From positions 682,001 through 746,000 of the forward strand of contig JAZKJV010003278.1 in assembly GCA_037367405.1 (NCBI GenBank): a stretch of DNA of 64,000 nucleotides. Direction: 5' to 3'. Made by a program: the position numbers and the translations under genes. A model generated the notes under the pieces. The model saw only the letters and a list, made by a program, of their open reading frames with translations. It ran no database searches and was not told where the DNA came from. Of this stretch, positions 33,761-47,678 are shown one piece after another. Each line of letters begins with the position of its first letter. Positions within the stretch are counted from its first letter, which is position 1. This stretch comes from Ottelia alismoides (Eukaryota; Streptophyta; Magnoliopsida; Alismatales; Hydrocharitaceae).

Positions 33761-36444
33761 GAAGCCCCTTATCTTAAATGCTGAATGGAAAGGCCGTCAT
33801 TTTGACTATGCCTAACAGTAAGTTAGTGTAGTGAGTTGCCACATATATACGTGGAAACTATTACATATGGATACAAGGTTCCTCATTCCTATTCCCATGG
33901 AAGCTAGGAAGAAGCGCCAAGAGCTAAGACTTTAACTTGAAGTGTACGTAAACCATAGGTATTTGGATCCACTTGATCATCTGGCCCGCTCCAGGGTCGT
34001 AAGTCTCCATGAACATGGGCTTGGGCCTCTCTGCTTGGGCATTTGTCGAACCTCAACCGGTTCCATATTCTCTCTCTCTTCTTCTTCAAATCTTGCTCCT
34101 CCTTTTGGGTTGTCTCTCCTTCTCATCAGAAAATTGGGCATGTCATGGAAGGTGACCTAGGCCAATGCCTGGTCGGTGAGATGTTGTTGAATCGCTTAAA
34201 TGGAGGTGAGAAGCTGGGCATTCACTATATTTTGGTCTGGCTCACCCTACTCTGGTTGTGGTTGCGGAGGGTATTGCGGTCCCTTCCCTTTTCCTATGGG
34301 ATCCATCTCACTATATGAATCTGCCTGATAGAATCTACGGCTCCAGATTGAGCTCATGATCTGCACACGGAATGATACCCCGATTAGTTCGAATAGAAGC
34401 ACCAGATGTAGGGAATTGGTCTGTGATAAGGGCAACACATAACTTCACTGAGGATGGTGATGCGTAAGGAGGGAAATCAGTTACCATCCAAAATGGGAAG
34501 AGTTCTGGAAAAGAGTTATCCTAGATTATTGATGAAGGTAGGGAGTCCGAAGATCGATTCGCAGAGTCTGAACTAGGTTCTCGAGAATTATCCTGAATTA
34601 TTGGAGAAGGTGAGCAAATGGAATCGATGTTGGTGTTGGTAGAGTTCCGACTAAGCCATCCATGAGTCGCCATATTGAAGATGAAGAGGGAGATCAAGAA
34701 TAGATGAAATATATGGTGTCAAACAAGGAATAAAAGGAGTGCAAAATTGCAGAAGGCTCAAAGCGAGTGACGGTCAAATAAGGAATAAAATAGATGAATT
34801 AAAAAGGCATAGATGTGTGGGACTAATCTTTGAGCTTAACTAAAATCAAACAAACACCAAACAAGTTGTGGGTTCACCAAATCGACACATATGAAGCCTT
34901 ACGAATTCGACTATTTTTGTCTTTTCAATTTTATTTTTATTTTGCAGGCAAGATCTTATAACAAGTCCTTATGAGCACTATCCCTATAGGAGTGTGTGTA
35001 CTGCCAGGAAAGTTCCATGTACTTCCTCAACCTTCTTTGTATCCTCTCATCTGCGCACTTTGAGGTCTTTGATCTTGTGACTGGGCGGCTACTAAGACAA
35101 CGAAATAAAGGAGGAAGCCAATAGTTGAAACCAATACCTCCCCCACAAGTGAGGTACTCAGACATAAACCGATGAGACGGACACATCTGACAAGATGTGG
35201 CCTAAGCACAGTACTTCAAACCAAGTCGTATTCTCCACATAAGTGGGAACACCGTCATTGATAGGGCCCTACTCAGTCATGTGCGATGGAAGCTCCAATA
35301 CTTCACCAACCCAGGTGACAATCAAGGCTGCCAAAGATCGGGTTTTGGGCTCTATTCCTAGTGGTCTCTCCTCAATCAATCTAGAACGTACCTGAAACAA
35401 AGGAGGGCTTTATGAACCCAAAACAATATTTCCATTATGATTTTTATTAAGGATAAAGTGTTATTAGCAGTCCCATTGATTTAGTTATTGATTTTCAATT
35501 TTTTGATTATTTTTTCAGAGCAATCTGCCTAACATTTTTTTCCTATTTTTCCTTTAAATCCTAGGTGTTAAACTGGGGAAGAAGTCAGAAAAGCCGTGCA
35601 AGTCATTACTAAGATGGAAATCTCACCTTAGTAACTAATGATGCATGTAGAGTTAAAATTACTTATAGTGCTTCCTAGCTCTCTCTCCCTGTAGGATGCA
35701 AGACAGAATATTTAAACCTATACTACATGCTTGATATGCAAGTGATAAAGCATCCTAAACAATATTTGTTATTATCGGGAAGAACCAATTCTCATCACTC
35801 AAAAATGACTCCAAGTGTCCGACCTTGGATACTCCTTGGTGCCTGCCACAACGGGTCAAGCTAGTGTTGTATGGAGTCTCATGCCACTTTGTTCCAAGAT
35901 TGAGTAATTAGCACTTAATTTTTGAATAGGTCCAAGCAAAAGATACTATAGTTGCATTCTTCTATTAAAGCTTTGGACTTAGCTTCCGAGTTAAGCAAAT
36001 CTAGATCTAGGATCTCAATCACCAAAAATAAATGAAAAGAAAAGGCAGAAAGCTCAAAATGCGTGAAACAAAATGAAATAAAGGTGAATAAAACTCAAGA
36101 AAACCAACGATTCCCCTAGGTCAACAGATACCCAGGTACCAGAACTTGTGAAGTAGAAGTGTGGTAGTGTCCAAATTATTACTACTGACATCTCTTCTCC
36201 TTCTTCCTATGCTCCTCTCTCTTACTCTCTCTTAGTCGACTTACAAGTAGAAAATTCGACCTCCTCACGGCTCGGGTGCATCCACCTCCTAAGAGATAGA
36301 CGTTTCCATACAGTCACTCACAAGAAAAATCAACAAAGAAATATGGATTAGAATAGTCAAAATAATTATAAAAAATAAATAGCAGAGAAATAAAGAGAAG
36401 AGTAAGCAGCATAATATACAAAATAAATGCTAGACTCCATTGCT
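33761..36444 (-). other. L1 gag N-terminus and leader, decayed
   Basis: On the minus strand this is upstream of the gag core. 33761-34700 probably held the gag N-terminus, but I can only see broken frames. 34840-36444 would be the leader. A short frame at 34956-35186 (RPVTRSKTSKCADERIQR part) is not recognised. No other feature is supported. Confidence 0.45.
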
Positions 36445-36461
36445 CCTCTACAACAGTTCCA
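36445..36461 (-). other. L1 primer-binding site (decayed tRNA-Asp type)
   Basis: The plus strand reads cctctacaacagttcca, matching the complement of the tRNA-Asp site at about 11 of 17 bases. It sits two bases from the 5' LTR, as in L3. The position supports the call more than the match. Confidence 0.5.
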
Positions 36462-36463
36462 TT

Positions 36464-39400
36464 TGTTTAACCATATTGATCTAGTGAGGAGGGTCTTACG
36501 CTCCACACAAAGAGAGAGCATAGTCAATGGGGTGACCACTCACAAAACCAATTGGATAAGCAACAATCAACCCACGACATATTAATGAAGCAATCAAAGC
36601 AGATGAAATGTGGATAGAAATTTATTATCACCTTACTATAAATGTATGCAAAGTAACAAGTAGAGTAGGAGTCGATCACAGTGAGACACACTGGTGCAGC
36701 AGGTATACTATTTATAAATAAAAAATGAATAAGTAATATATGTATTTGTGCAATATTCACTCAATTAATTAATGTTTTTGTGCGCTTTTATTTAAATAAA
36801 ATGATTATTTTTTATCTATATATAATACATTTTTTATTTTATAATTTTCATTTTCTTTTTATATTTTCTGATTTTAAATTTATTTTTCTTTTTAATATAT
36901 AATATGGATATTTATATGTAATATGTACAATATAATCTATATGTAATAAAAATATATAATAAATTTAAAAGTTAGAAAAATACCTAAAAACAACCCTTTT
37001 AATTTTTAAAAGGTTTTAAAATATTTATAAGTATTTATAATAATTAAAAACATATTAATTATATAGAACTATATATATGTATATTATACATTATTAGGTT
37101 TTGCAATTATAGATATAGATAAAAACAATCAACATTTAAAAAAATAAAATATTTCTTGTGTTTTTAAGATTTTTTTCTATTTTTTTTGATTTTATGGGTA
37201 TCTTTGCTAATTTTTAGGTATTTTTAAATGCCAAAATATACAAAATCAGGGACTTTTAAAATAGGCTAAATTGATTTGAGACTTAAAAAAAGCAAAAAAG
37301 GTTCAAAATTTCTCCAAATTAATTTTAATATGTAGATTATATATATAATAGAAATTAATATTTTCGGGATTTTTGGGAATATTTTATAATTTTTAGGGTT
37401 AGCATGGGTTTGCTAATTTTTAGAGTTTTTTTTGATGTTTTTGTGATTTTTGGTCTATAGATATAAAATACTATAATAAATAATATGTAATATTTTTTAT
37501 CTTTAATTATGTTTTTATAATTTTTGATTTCTCAATTTAGAGAGTGAATAAACTTGCTCTCTTTTATTTTTAGTAAATACAAATGCACATAAAATGCAAA
37601 ATAAAATTTATAATGTGAAAGAGCAGTAAATCAGACACATCATCCTATTGTTCCATGATTTTCAGACCACATATGATGTTTTGGAGAATAAATAAACAAC
37701 ACAAAAATAATTAAGTTGGCAAGGGCATTTTCATAATTAAAATAAATGCAAGTGGTATATGCCAAAATATAAATTTTTGAACTGAAATTGGATTTATATA
37801 AATTAAATCAAAATACAACAAATTTGTGGGTTATGCATGAAATTTTCCCAACTCACGTCGAAGGTCACGTGAGCAGAGCTAGCAGTGGACCAATATGTAA
37901 TATGCTGGAGAGACAAGGGTTCTTTTGCAATTTTCACACCAACTTTTACATGTAATAAAATATTTACAAGATTAACTATTAAATACAAAAAGGCATAGGG
38001 TGGACCTTACAAATTTACCACTTAAAACCTGAGGACCAATTGCCTGCAACCTGCCACATGGACTATCAGAGGGTAAAGGTGACATACCACTTCTCCTAGA
38101 AGGAACCCTCCAGATTAGATCTGGAGCGATGGCATGATCGGAGGTTCTCAAGTGCGGTAGATGAACGAGGAAGAATACCTCCCCATCGTTGCTTTGCTCT
38201 CTGATTCCTCCTCGCTCCAGCATCGATTCGCCTCGTTGATGGGTAAAAATGTTTCCTGACAAAGCTCCGTAGCTGCAGGTGGTAGTCTCCAAGTTCCAAG
38301 TCCCTTCAGATGGGACATGGGGTTTGATCAAGCTTAGGGGTCCTAGAGTAGCTGTTGGGTATTGATTCCTCACTCCAGGTGCTTTTCCACATGCAAGACC
38401 TACACAAAAAGATCCACCTAATGGAGTGTGTCGTCCTCGACCTTGGATTGAACTTGAAACATAGCAAGAGTGGAATGGGGATGAAACTCGGGTGAAGCAA
38501 AGGAAGAGGATCTGGACGGACCTCTATTCTTGCAAATTCAAGGGTAAATTGTTGGGTAAACTGAAAAGGTTGTATCAAGGAACTAATATGGATGTGGAAT
38601 GTGTTGAAATATAATCAAAATCATAATGATTTTGATCTTGAGCTCGAGATCCAGGTCGAAAGGTAATTCCTAATAAAACCTAGTTCTACTAACTAAAGAT
38701 GAAATTAAAAAGCGAAAATGAAAACTAAGGCTAAGATTTACTTAGGAATGTAAAGGAAATGGCCTCCAGTCGGCTGTGTGCCAACGAAGCTAAACGATAC
38801 GGTGGAGCCTCGACGATGGTCTGGACCGACTCCGATGCTCCTCCTCCTCGTTGCAAACCAACCAATCTAGCTTCCTATCACCGATCACAGTTCACATGAT
38901 TGATTGTGGGGCTAAGAGGTGCATAAGAGGAATTAAATATGACAAAAGGGGTGAGGGTGAGTTATTTATAGACGAAGGGTTGAAAAAGTTTGAGGAGCGA
39001 TGGCATGAGAAGGAACAAGGGTAGGAGGATAGGGAGAGGTCGGCAAAGACGATGAACATGGGGGATGCACAGAGGTGGAAGACTCGAGGGATATGGAGAA
39101 GGTGTAGAAAAGGGGTGAAAGAGGGATCCTGTGAAGTTTTTAACTAGACTATAAGTCAGAAGAATTATCGACCAGAGGTCAACAAACAAACACACATGGT
39201 TGGTCCACTTTGACCAACCATGAAGTTCCAAGGTAAAAATGCCTTCCAAAATGAATATAAAATCACAAATGATTTAATTTTTTTATGAAAACATAAAAAA
39301 TATTTCTAATTTTATGTAGTTTTTATTACATATTTTTATTTATTTTTCAAAGCGTTCTATTACAAGTTACTAATTACATGTATATTAATAGGTAAATATA

Positions 39401-40364
39401 CATGTATTTTGAATATTTATTTTTTATACTATATATTTTATTACTTAATACATGTATTTTATATAATTTTGATTTATTCAATTATGTATTTAGGTATTTT
39501 TGTTATATGTGTATGAGCTTGTTTATATACTTAAATAATTATGTATAGATTCTTTATAGGTATATATAAGTGTATTTTTACATATTTATTGAAGTAAATG
39601 CCCTATTTTTATTTTATTTTGATGGTTTTAATTTATTTTAATTATGGATATATATTTTAAAAAATATTTACAATTTTATAAAAATAAAAGAATTTGGAAA
39701 AATACAAAGAATAAATATAATGATTAAAATATACACGTATGTTGCACAATATGGGCCCAAAATCAAACTTTTGCATAGTAGCTCCAAATTAAATGAAACC
39801 ACCTTCATTAAATACTTAATAAAAGTTATATACAATTAAAAGCAATTTTGTCCATTTTGATACATTCTGGAGAAGATACATGTATATGAAGTTTTTATTT
39901 TTTTTATTTTGTTTGTCCGAAGCACATTGTGCATTATTTTTCTGTGAAATCAATTTTATATATTTCTTTGCGTTATTTGAGGTGTAAAAATAATAGTATG
40001 AAAAAGATCCCAAAAATCAATTATAAATGAATTAAAATTAGGATTTTATGTGTGTTTTTTTTTGTATATTTGTACAATTCTTCTGTGCTATCTCCCCATA
40101 CTTTTTTCCTTGTCGACCAACTCATCATGATGATTGTGTCTCAGGGTCTAGGGTCACTCAACACCTATGGTGTCTCATTTCCTTTTCTTTTTTTCCATTA
40201 TTCTTTTATTTTAGAATTAAATACCATAAATATGCAATATTTTATATAGTATTTTGTACAAATTACAGAGTGTTTATTTGACAAATTAATGATATGTACA
40301 TGCATTTAGCTTGAGAATTCAATCAAAAATTAAAAAATAAAGGTGATGAAAAGGAGATTGATCA
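36464..40364 (-). repeat. L1 5' LTR (right copy)
   Basis: 3901 bases, pair of 944-6399. It carries the empty site for the Mutator-like element near 39580-39600, and the TATA-like box at 38962-38971. Open frames in the GC-richer part (38000-39200), such as minus 37972-38373, have no consistent partner in the left copy. Confidence 0.88.
38962..38971 (-). promoter_or_regulatory. Putative TATA box of the L1 5' LTR
   Basis: The minus strand reads CTATAAATAA, matching CTATAAATAG at the same place in the left copy. As the 5' LTR copy, it is the one that would have driven L1 transcription. Confidence 0.5.
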
Positions 40365-40369
40365 GCATC
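40365..40369. repeat. Target site duplication of L1, right copy (gcatc)
   Basis: Identical to 939-943. Sequence to the right (cctaggttgatta...) is the continuation of the pre-insertion locus. Confidence 0.88.
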
Positions 40370-41159
40370 CCTAGGTTGATTACAACTCAATCAGGGCTAG
40401 ATATATGACAAGCATTCCTAATTCAAAATATACAAAAGTCTTGTCAAATTTGTATTTAATAGCAAATGGACTCTAATCTAAAAGTGTAACCACGTAAGTT
40501 CTTCAAAATTTTAAGATATACAACATTATATAAAAGTATTTTTGTAAAATCTGCTCATTTTGAAAGATAGGAATTTATGTTTATTTTTATAGTTATTTTA
40601 TACTTGTAATTTTTTTAAAAAATGTGTTTTCATAATAATATAGATATCTATTATAGTTAGTCATGATTGTACATTGTGTTGGACATATATTTATTTTTTT
40701 TTGTTGATTTTTATTTTATAATACATAATAAATAAAAAATGGGGAATGTGATCATATATAAAATATACTTATATACAATGAACATATTTTTGTATATTTT
40801 TCATTTTAGAAATAACTTTGTTTCATATTTTCAGATGAAAATAAAATTAATTACAAGAACATGACAAAATTTCGAGCACAAAAGCAATCCCTCTATGCAT
40901 GTAATGTAATCCCATTGTGATAATAAAAGCCATATGGGACTACATGTTGTCCAAAAAGCCTTGCTCATATGTTAGGGGCCACAATCAACATTACAAGTGC
41001 AGTCTGCTCACAATGTGCTAGCTTTGTGTGACTACTGTGGTCCCTCGTTCTCGTAAGTGTCAACCATTATAAAAAAAACTAGTAAATGCAAGAACATGGG
41101 AGAATAATAGTAGTCACAATTTTTGCTTCCAGAAAAAAATTGGAAGGTACTTGTGCTTA

Positions 41160-41440
41160 GATTTTCAACAATTGAATCACATTTATACATGCGTAAGACA
41201 TGTATTCAAGCAAGCAAACACATATAATACATCCATTTGAGCATGCTTAATCATTCATACACATATAGCATGCATTCGAGCACACTCAGTCAACCATACA
41301 CATATAACAATGTATTACATATCCATGCTTAAAAAAAGATATGCATGTGAGCAAACTCACAATGAACCACACACATATAACCTACATTCACACATGCACA
41401 TTCTTGTAGACATCCATTCAAAAATACAATGAAACATATA
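41160..41440. repeat. Degenerate tandem array, unit about 45 bases
   Basis: Variants of cacatataacatgcattcgagca followed by tcattcata recur five or six times with much divergence (for example near 41217, 41260, 41296, 41378). It may be the subterminal region of a DNA transposon, or a decayed minisatellite. Confidence 0.5.
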
Positions 41441-44014
41441 CACAATGACACAGATTTTTTGATTGAAGCCATCATAATGAGTTCAATCATTATTATAAAC
41501 ACTAACACCTACAAAAAAAAGAAGATTATAAAAAATAACATTTTAGGAAAGTAGAAGTAATAACATTAATCGTTGGCTACTTCTTCCACCTCTGAAGGAT
41601 ACTCTTCCATTTATCCTTTCTTATCTCCTTTGGATTTCCCTATCTCTTCGCTCAATGTCTTCATCCCTCTCGTAGATGACCACTCAATGACGAATCACCC
41701 TTATTATCACATCATCATTTGATCTTCCCGTTCTTCTTTGTCATCCTCGTCGTCGTCACTCCTACCATCAACATCACCGATTGCATTACGAGTGCTGCTA
41801 TAATTTCAAAATTATAAGTAATTTTGTTCTACATTAAGAATTTCAAATTAATTGGATAATCTTTTACCTGAAATCTATCTGGCCCTCTACAGTGTCCAGT
41901 CTAGTATACACATTACCCATCACATTCAAAATATTTTCGTTATTAGTAGATATTTCGTTAATATGGATCAGACTATTATAGATCCAAATGTCTATGTGTA
42001 TTGTGAGGGTGATGGACCATATACCCTCGTTGAACCAGAAGTGCCGTAGTGGGAGTTTGATGAGAATTTAGTGTGAACCCCTATGTTGCTTACCTTTCGT
42101 TGGGCCTCACATGAAGTTGATCAATGACTTCCTGCTATAGTTTATTATCAAAATGTGGTTGTTTGTTGACAGGAGTGAACTTGTACTTCTTGTAATAGAG
42201 GGCATCAAAGTGGTTCTATTAATGTCACTAATTAGTAATCATCCCCAAAATTTTCACTTATAAATGAGATGACTATGAACAAGAGAAAGGAACTCACTGC
42301 CACATTTTGGGCTTCATCAGTTGGTCATTTATTTTCAGGCATATTTGTATTCGCCTACCATTGCCACATGATTGGCTCATATTACGAAGCAGCATACCAT
42401 TTAGTGTAAATTAAACATTAAATCCAGATAGAAATAACAATGAATTACACGCTATTAATATTCACGTACTAGTTCAACCCTTACAACCCCAAAGTTCTTG
42501 GCATTACTAGTTGATTTGATTTTCTATGTCGCGATCTTGATTCCGGGTCATCAGATCCTCCCATATCCGGATTTGCTTACTCAAATATAATTTATTCAAA
42601 TCACAACTAACATTAAAAAACAATCTGGAATTAAAAATACTAAGAAAAACATCCAACATGTTTCCATTCAAAAAATAAAGTTTGCATGGTACATTGTCCC
42701 ACTATAACCATTTACATGTACGTCTGGAAAGGAAATGCACAAAAAGATTATCAACCACCTTATGAAGTAATGCAACTGGGGTTGATTAGATAGCTACTAC
42801 CCATGTGATGACTCTCTGGTTCCTGTTGGGTTTTCAGAAAACACAGGAAAGAAATGAGACAATGCTCAATAAAGAAGAAAAGAATATAACCCAAGCATTA
42901 TATTTGTACGGTTCATCAAGCCAAATTACACATTTGTTCATTTATCCCATTTTTATTTTAGTTCATATCCATTCTAATCCACGTCAGGTATTGGTCCTCT
43001 CCCCTCCACAGACCCCAAAGTTGTGGACACTCCAAGATTGGGGATTGCGTTGATATTGATGATCTTAGGCCGTTGCCCGTCGCCTCAACCAATCCTCTAA
43101 ACTACTCTTGAGAAAATCTCTTTTATTAGTAATACAGGGTCCTTAGACCCTATAGCCTGTTCACAAATGCAAACCGCCCTCAAGGACCCAGTTTCATAAA
43201 ACCATATGCCATTTTCACCTTAATCGTTTTACCAATGACTTATTTCAAGTGTTATCGTAACCCAAGTGCTAATCGTTCCACTGTGTGCCTCCATATGGCA
43301 CAACCACATCTTCCATCATTCAATTCGAAGATATTGGCACCATATACCATACATTGCAAATCACTCATTCATTTTGTGTTCACTTATCATCATAAGGCAA
43401 CCATGTACCACTAAGGTAGGGCCACACCAATACCGACTCCTTTGGACAAACCTACAGGTTTCTTGCTCGACCTATAGTTCTAGTCATAGTCATCCTTAAC
43501 TTAATGCACGGTCCATTTCTAGATCCTTTTCAATACACATAAATTACCATGATGTAATACCTCTATTAAGTCTTCGATTTACTTATGCATCAATACTGAG
43601 TATAGACTTACATATATATTAATTCCTTTGTATATATACTCATATTTGTACTTATTTTAACTCCCAAACCCTAAATTTCCAAGCCACCACATTAATTCGA
43701 TGCTTATCTATTATTTTAGTGGGAATCACAAATCAACTTTCATATTTTCTCAAAAATAGCTAAATCATGGTTGTTCGTAGCAATGAATATAAAATTAGGA
43801 ACTTCAACGAATTCATATGAAAAATCCAATAATAAAAGACAGGATTTCGTTACCTATTTTAGCTCTCTCTCGCATGTGCAACGCTTTTTCGTGATTCGTT
43901 ATTTGAAAGGGTGATTTATGATTCTTGAAATGATTTAATTTTACTTTCATATCAAGAACACAAAGAACGTGCCAGGAAAGCAAATAACTTGTTTTTTCCT
44001 CGAAATTTAAGAAG

Positions 44015-44170
44015 AGATTTCCCTTATACAGGGTGATATTTCTATGAAAAATTTGGAGAGTTTCTCCCTATATCAAGACCTATTTCTATGAAAATTTCGA
44101 CAATGTTTCTCATTATATAGGGATATATTTCTAAAACACCGAAAGAGTTTCCTCTATAAAAACTTGGAGA
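44015..44170. repeat. Degenerate tandem array, unit about 60 bases
   Basis: The phrases atttctatgaaaa, gagagtttctc/gacaatgtttctc and cctatat(c/a) recur two to three times in the same order. No coding frame is convincing here. Confidence 0.5.
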
Positions 44171-44503
44171 GTAAAAAACTATAGTGAAACAAAAAGAATA
44201 TAACAAAACATCAAGCAATGAAGAATCGGTAGACACTACGCATCTTAGGTGAGTGAAGCATGTGACAAATCACACGGTTCAATGATGGCCTAGTTGCCTA
44301 CACCTAAATTAGCCATTATATATATTCCTTCATTAAAAAACTATAAAATTGATAAAAAAGTAGAATCTACAAGTCTCTTTTCAAGGGCGAGTGAGTCATA
44401 CGAAGAACTCGTATACTCACTAATAGCCGAGTTGCCCGCACCTGAGCAGGCTATGCTTAGATTTCTCATCGAACCACATCACAAAACCAATTAGAAAGGA
44501 AGA

Positions 44504-45545
44504 TGAATCGAAAACCTAGTCTTTACTCAGAAGATTGGCCTATTGATCTAACAATCTAGGTCAATAATTATTGTGACTATCGGCTCTCAAATAAGCAACA
44601 ATTAACCCACGATGTATAGATAAATTAATCAATGTGAATTTGAATTAAAATTTATTTTATTTAACTCTACAAAATATGTGTATAAGGAAAGTAATGTAGA
44701 GTACTAAACACTGGGGAGCAAATTGGTAGGTAGTAATTAATTATTAATTATTTCTTAATTAACAATAATTATTTTTTTTCACTTTTTCCTTATTTTATGT
44801 GTGTTTTCTGATATATTTATTTTCATGCATTTTTAATTATTTTTTTATTTTAACTTTTACTTTTTATTTTTATTCTGTATTTTTTTAATTTAACTTTTAT
44901 TTTTAACAAAAGATATATAATTATATAACATAATAAATATATTATAAGTAATATATAATATATATACAAAATTATTTATATTTATAAATAAGTAAAAATA
45001 TATTATAATTATAGAAAATAAAATGTTTTTGTGTTTTTTTATATTTTCTCTATTTGTGGTGTTTTTTAGAGATTTTCGTTTTTTGTGGGATTCAAAGTTA
45101 TGAGATATATAAAACAATGCATAGAATAAATATCCGATATTGTTTGAGTTTAATAAATATACATAAGTTCAAAACTCATTCATTTTTTATATATATTATA
45201 TATAATAAAGAAAATTCATAAATAGAAAGCTATATTTCTGGATTTTTAGATAATATTTGCTATATTTTACGATTTTTTTGGATTTGGTGATTTTTAGGTT
45301 CATATTTTGTATTTTTTTGGTAATTTTGTAATATGTGCTATAATATATAATAATATAGATGATCAGAATTTTTTAAGGAGTTTTTTTTATAAAATTTATG
45401 GTTTTTATATCTAGATAGGGAATAAATGCATCTTTTTTATTTTTTGAAAATAGAAAAATGAATTAAAATTCTAAAATAAAATTATGCGTTGACAACCATG
45501 ATGTCAGGCATCTAACATAATTTTCGTATAATGTTATTGGGGGAA
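44504..45545 (-). repeat. E4 3' LTR, first part
   Basis: Aligns with the opening of the L1 LTRs (compare 1030-2150). After the cacaattaaccc-type block it is AT-rich with ttatatttttg-like runs. The alignment is lost near 45545, where sequence composition changes to organelle-like. Confidence 0.65.
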
Positions 45546-46109
45546 TTCGATATCACTAGGAGGACGTCACCATGGTTATAAGCTCACATGATCCTAGTTT
45601 CACAGAGAAGCTAGATCTAGAAGCTACTAAAAGACTTTGCACTTATTGGCATTATTAACATGTCGCTGGATGAATTGATGAATTTAAGCGACATGGCGCT
45701 TGACTTATACCAAATACCAAAAGGTCCACCCACCACTAACTGGGCGGCGAAAGAGGAAGTGCATATCTCGTGGGGTACGTTTAGACAAGCACAAGTCATG
45801 GGAGTGAAGCAGGATAATGGAGGTTAGGATGGCGGGCTAAGCACCGAAGGGTGATAGTGTGCGAAGGTGGCGAAGCTGTGAGAAAGATAGTAGAAACAAG
45901 AGAAGTCCACCTTTTCCACTTGACTTTCTTCTCCTTCCCCCTTGTTAGATACTATAAAAACTACGCATTGCCGTCTCGCGTCGCACTCTAACACACTTGC
46001 TTAAATCGCACGTAGCTAAGCACCTCCACACTGAGTAAGCAAGACCCATGAGGTCCCACCCGATATTTGACTAAGAGATGCGTCGGGGAAGAGTTGCGGC
46101 CTCTAGAAA

Positions 46110-46445
46110 CTAAAATAGGACCCTATAAAAGTGAGGGAGGTATGCGCCCAGGTTTTGTGTCCCACTCGGCTCCGAGCGCCATTCCAAAAAGAGTGGCTGA
46201 AAGCTAATACAAGATTCGACATCTTGCATGCGAGTAGGTTCAAGGAGGTGTGCGAGTCGGCGAGCTTCATGTCTCGTAGGTTTTACCTCCCTCAAAAGAG
46301 GGGGGCAGAGCGAGTCTCCCTCGAGATCTCTTCGACTCATAGGAAACCAGAGAGTAATTGGCTCAGCATAGGCTTTGCTCCGGCTCGCTTCTCGACTTCC
46401 CACCTGCTTGCTATTTGTCGACCCTGCTGGCATGTCAATCAGTAA
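46110..46445. other. Overlapping open frames in organelle-like DNA, unassigned
   Basis: Frames of about 105 codons are open on both strands (plus 46131-46445, minus 46110-46433). Neither matches a mitochondrial gene that I recognise. Overlap on opposite strands is usual by chance in GC-balanced mitochondrial intergenic DNA. Listed because a chimeric mitochondrial open frame cannot be excluded. Confidence 0.25.
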
Positions 46446-47678
46446 TATTCCCCCTTTTGATAGTAAAAAGGGTTGTCAGCTCTTGTTTTTCTGGGTAGCG
46501 GATTAATCGAGCATATCTTCTGATGCATGCTCTTTGGCACCCCACTTTGGGAAGGAACTCTTCTTTAACAAAGACATTGTTGTGGTATAGGAGAAGTAGG
46601 TAGAGGGAATCAACATTGCGAGAGTGAATGGTCTTGTCAAGTTAGCAGAAAAAGCACCGCCACATTCCATTCAGGTTACACTATCAAAGACTCGTGGCTG
46701 ACGACTAAAGCACCGTGCGTATCGCATCTGACATTACATACTAACTACTTCCCTATGTACATATATATCCTCTACTTTCAGGCAGGCCCAGATAGACTTC
46801 CCTTCTCTTTTAGCACATCTCTCATTGTATAGTCGACAAAGCAGGCTAGGACTATCCTGCAGATAGATTATTTACTTCATGGATTGGCAGGGAAAGGTGG
46901 TAGCCAATAAGGAAGTCTTTAGGCAACTACCAAAGAGATAGAGCAAAGGAAGGACTAGCTTAGCAGGTCAGGCCTTGGCAGAAACAAGATGTCGGAAAAG
47001 AGAGCAAAGACTGTGCCTTAGAAAGAATCAACTCCACCCTTTCTTTTCCACCCTAGCCCTCTTTTTCTGCTTGACTATAAGATTCCCCCCCCAAATGTTC
47101 GATGATGCCTATCTTCAAATCAGCTTAGTTCGTTCCTCCCCGGCTTGATTAAAAATCCAGACTAAAAAAGCCAATTTCTTGCCTTTTTTCGGAGGGCTCT
47201 CCTAGTTTTCCAAGAATTTCTGACCTTCTCTTGATCGAGCTGTGGACCTTGGTATGGGGAATGTGAGTGAGGTACGGAAGCTGAGGCGGGAATAATGCGT
47301 GGTTTCACAGTTCTTGACTTTCTTAGTCAAGGTCAGACAAGCATCATAAGGACAGACTAATAGGCATTCACTATCTTCAGGGGGATACACGGAGTTCTCC
47401 TGGCGCCTGTCTGGCCCTTTCTCATTATTGTTCCAGCCTCAACAATCCTCCATTCGAAAACCAGAGCCAATCGTCAGCTATATATGTAGTTCGGGACGTT
47501 CGGAAGGCTCGTCGATTCTCGTCCTCTTTTATACATCTGGGGGCTCTCAGCTCGATTCTTACCTTTATTTTATTAGGGGAAAGGAAGGCTACGAAGCACT
47601 TCGAGCTTGGCATCGTCTTTCGCTGAACTTGATATAGTTTTCTCGGCTTTTGACGCCCACTTTAAAAACTAGTCTAGA

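Larger units (their letters stand above)
944..40364 (-). mobile_element. L1: old Ty3/gypsy (Athila/Tat-like) LTR retrotransposon, host of all inner insertions
   Basis: Complete but dead element lying on the minus strand. Its LTRs (944-6399 and 36464-40364) are direct repeats bounded by TG and CA, with a 5-bp duplication outside. Read on the minus strand, the interior runs leader (36463-34700), gag (about 33760-32360), protease (about 31960-31600), RT (about 30880-30000), RNase H (about 29980-29465) and integrase (29420-29035, continuing at 9624-8935). A long non-coding 3' region follows (8880-6400). The order gag-PR-RT-RH-IN identifies Ty3/gypsy. The gag and protease resemblance and tRNA-Asp-type PBS suggest the Athila/Tat side; this clade call is an inference. 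Stops and frameshifts occur in every domain, so it is not autonomous. It has been interrupted by L2 (9625-29029) and by a Mutator-like element in its left LTR. Confidence 0.88.
40370..44503. other. Spacer between L1 and E4, unassigned
   Basis: AT-rich and mostly unique within the window. It holds two degenerate tandem regions (41160-41440 and 44015-44170, listed separately). Short open frames such as 42805-43053 and 44294-44494 have no family I recognise. I considered a plant transposase for minus 41970-42600 but the match was too weak to call. Nothing else is supported. Confidence 0.5.

Noticed and set aside
41970..42600. Possible plant En/Spm-type transposase on the minus strand
   Set aside because: Short stretches look like transposase-type basic segments, but there was no continuous frame and no clear motif, and no CACTA ends were found.
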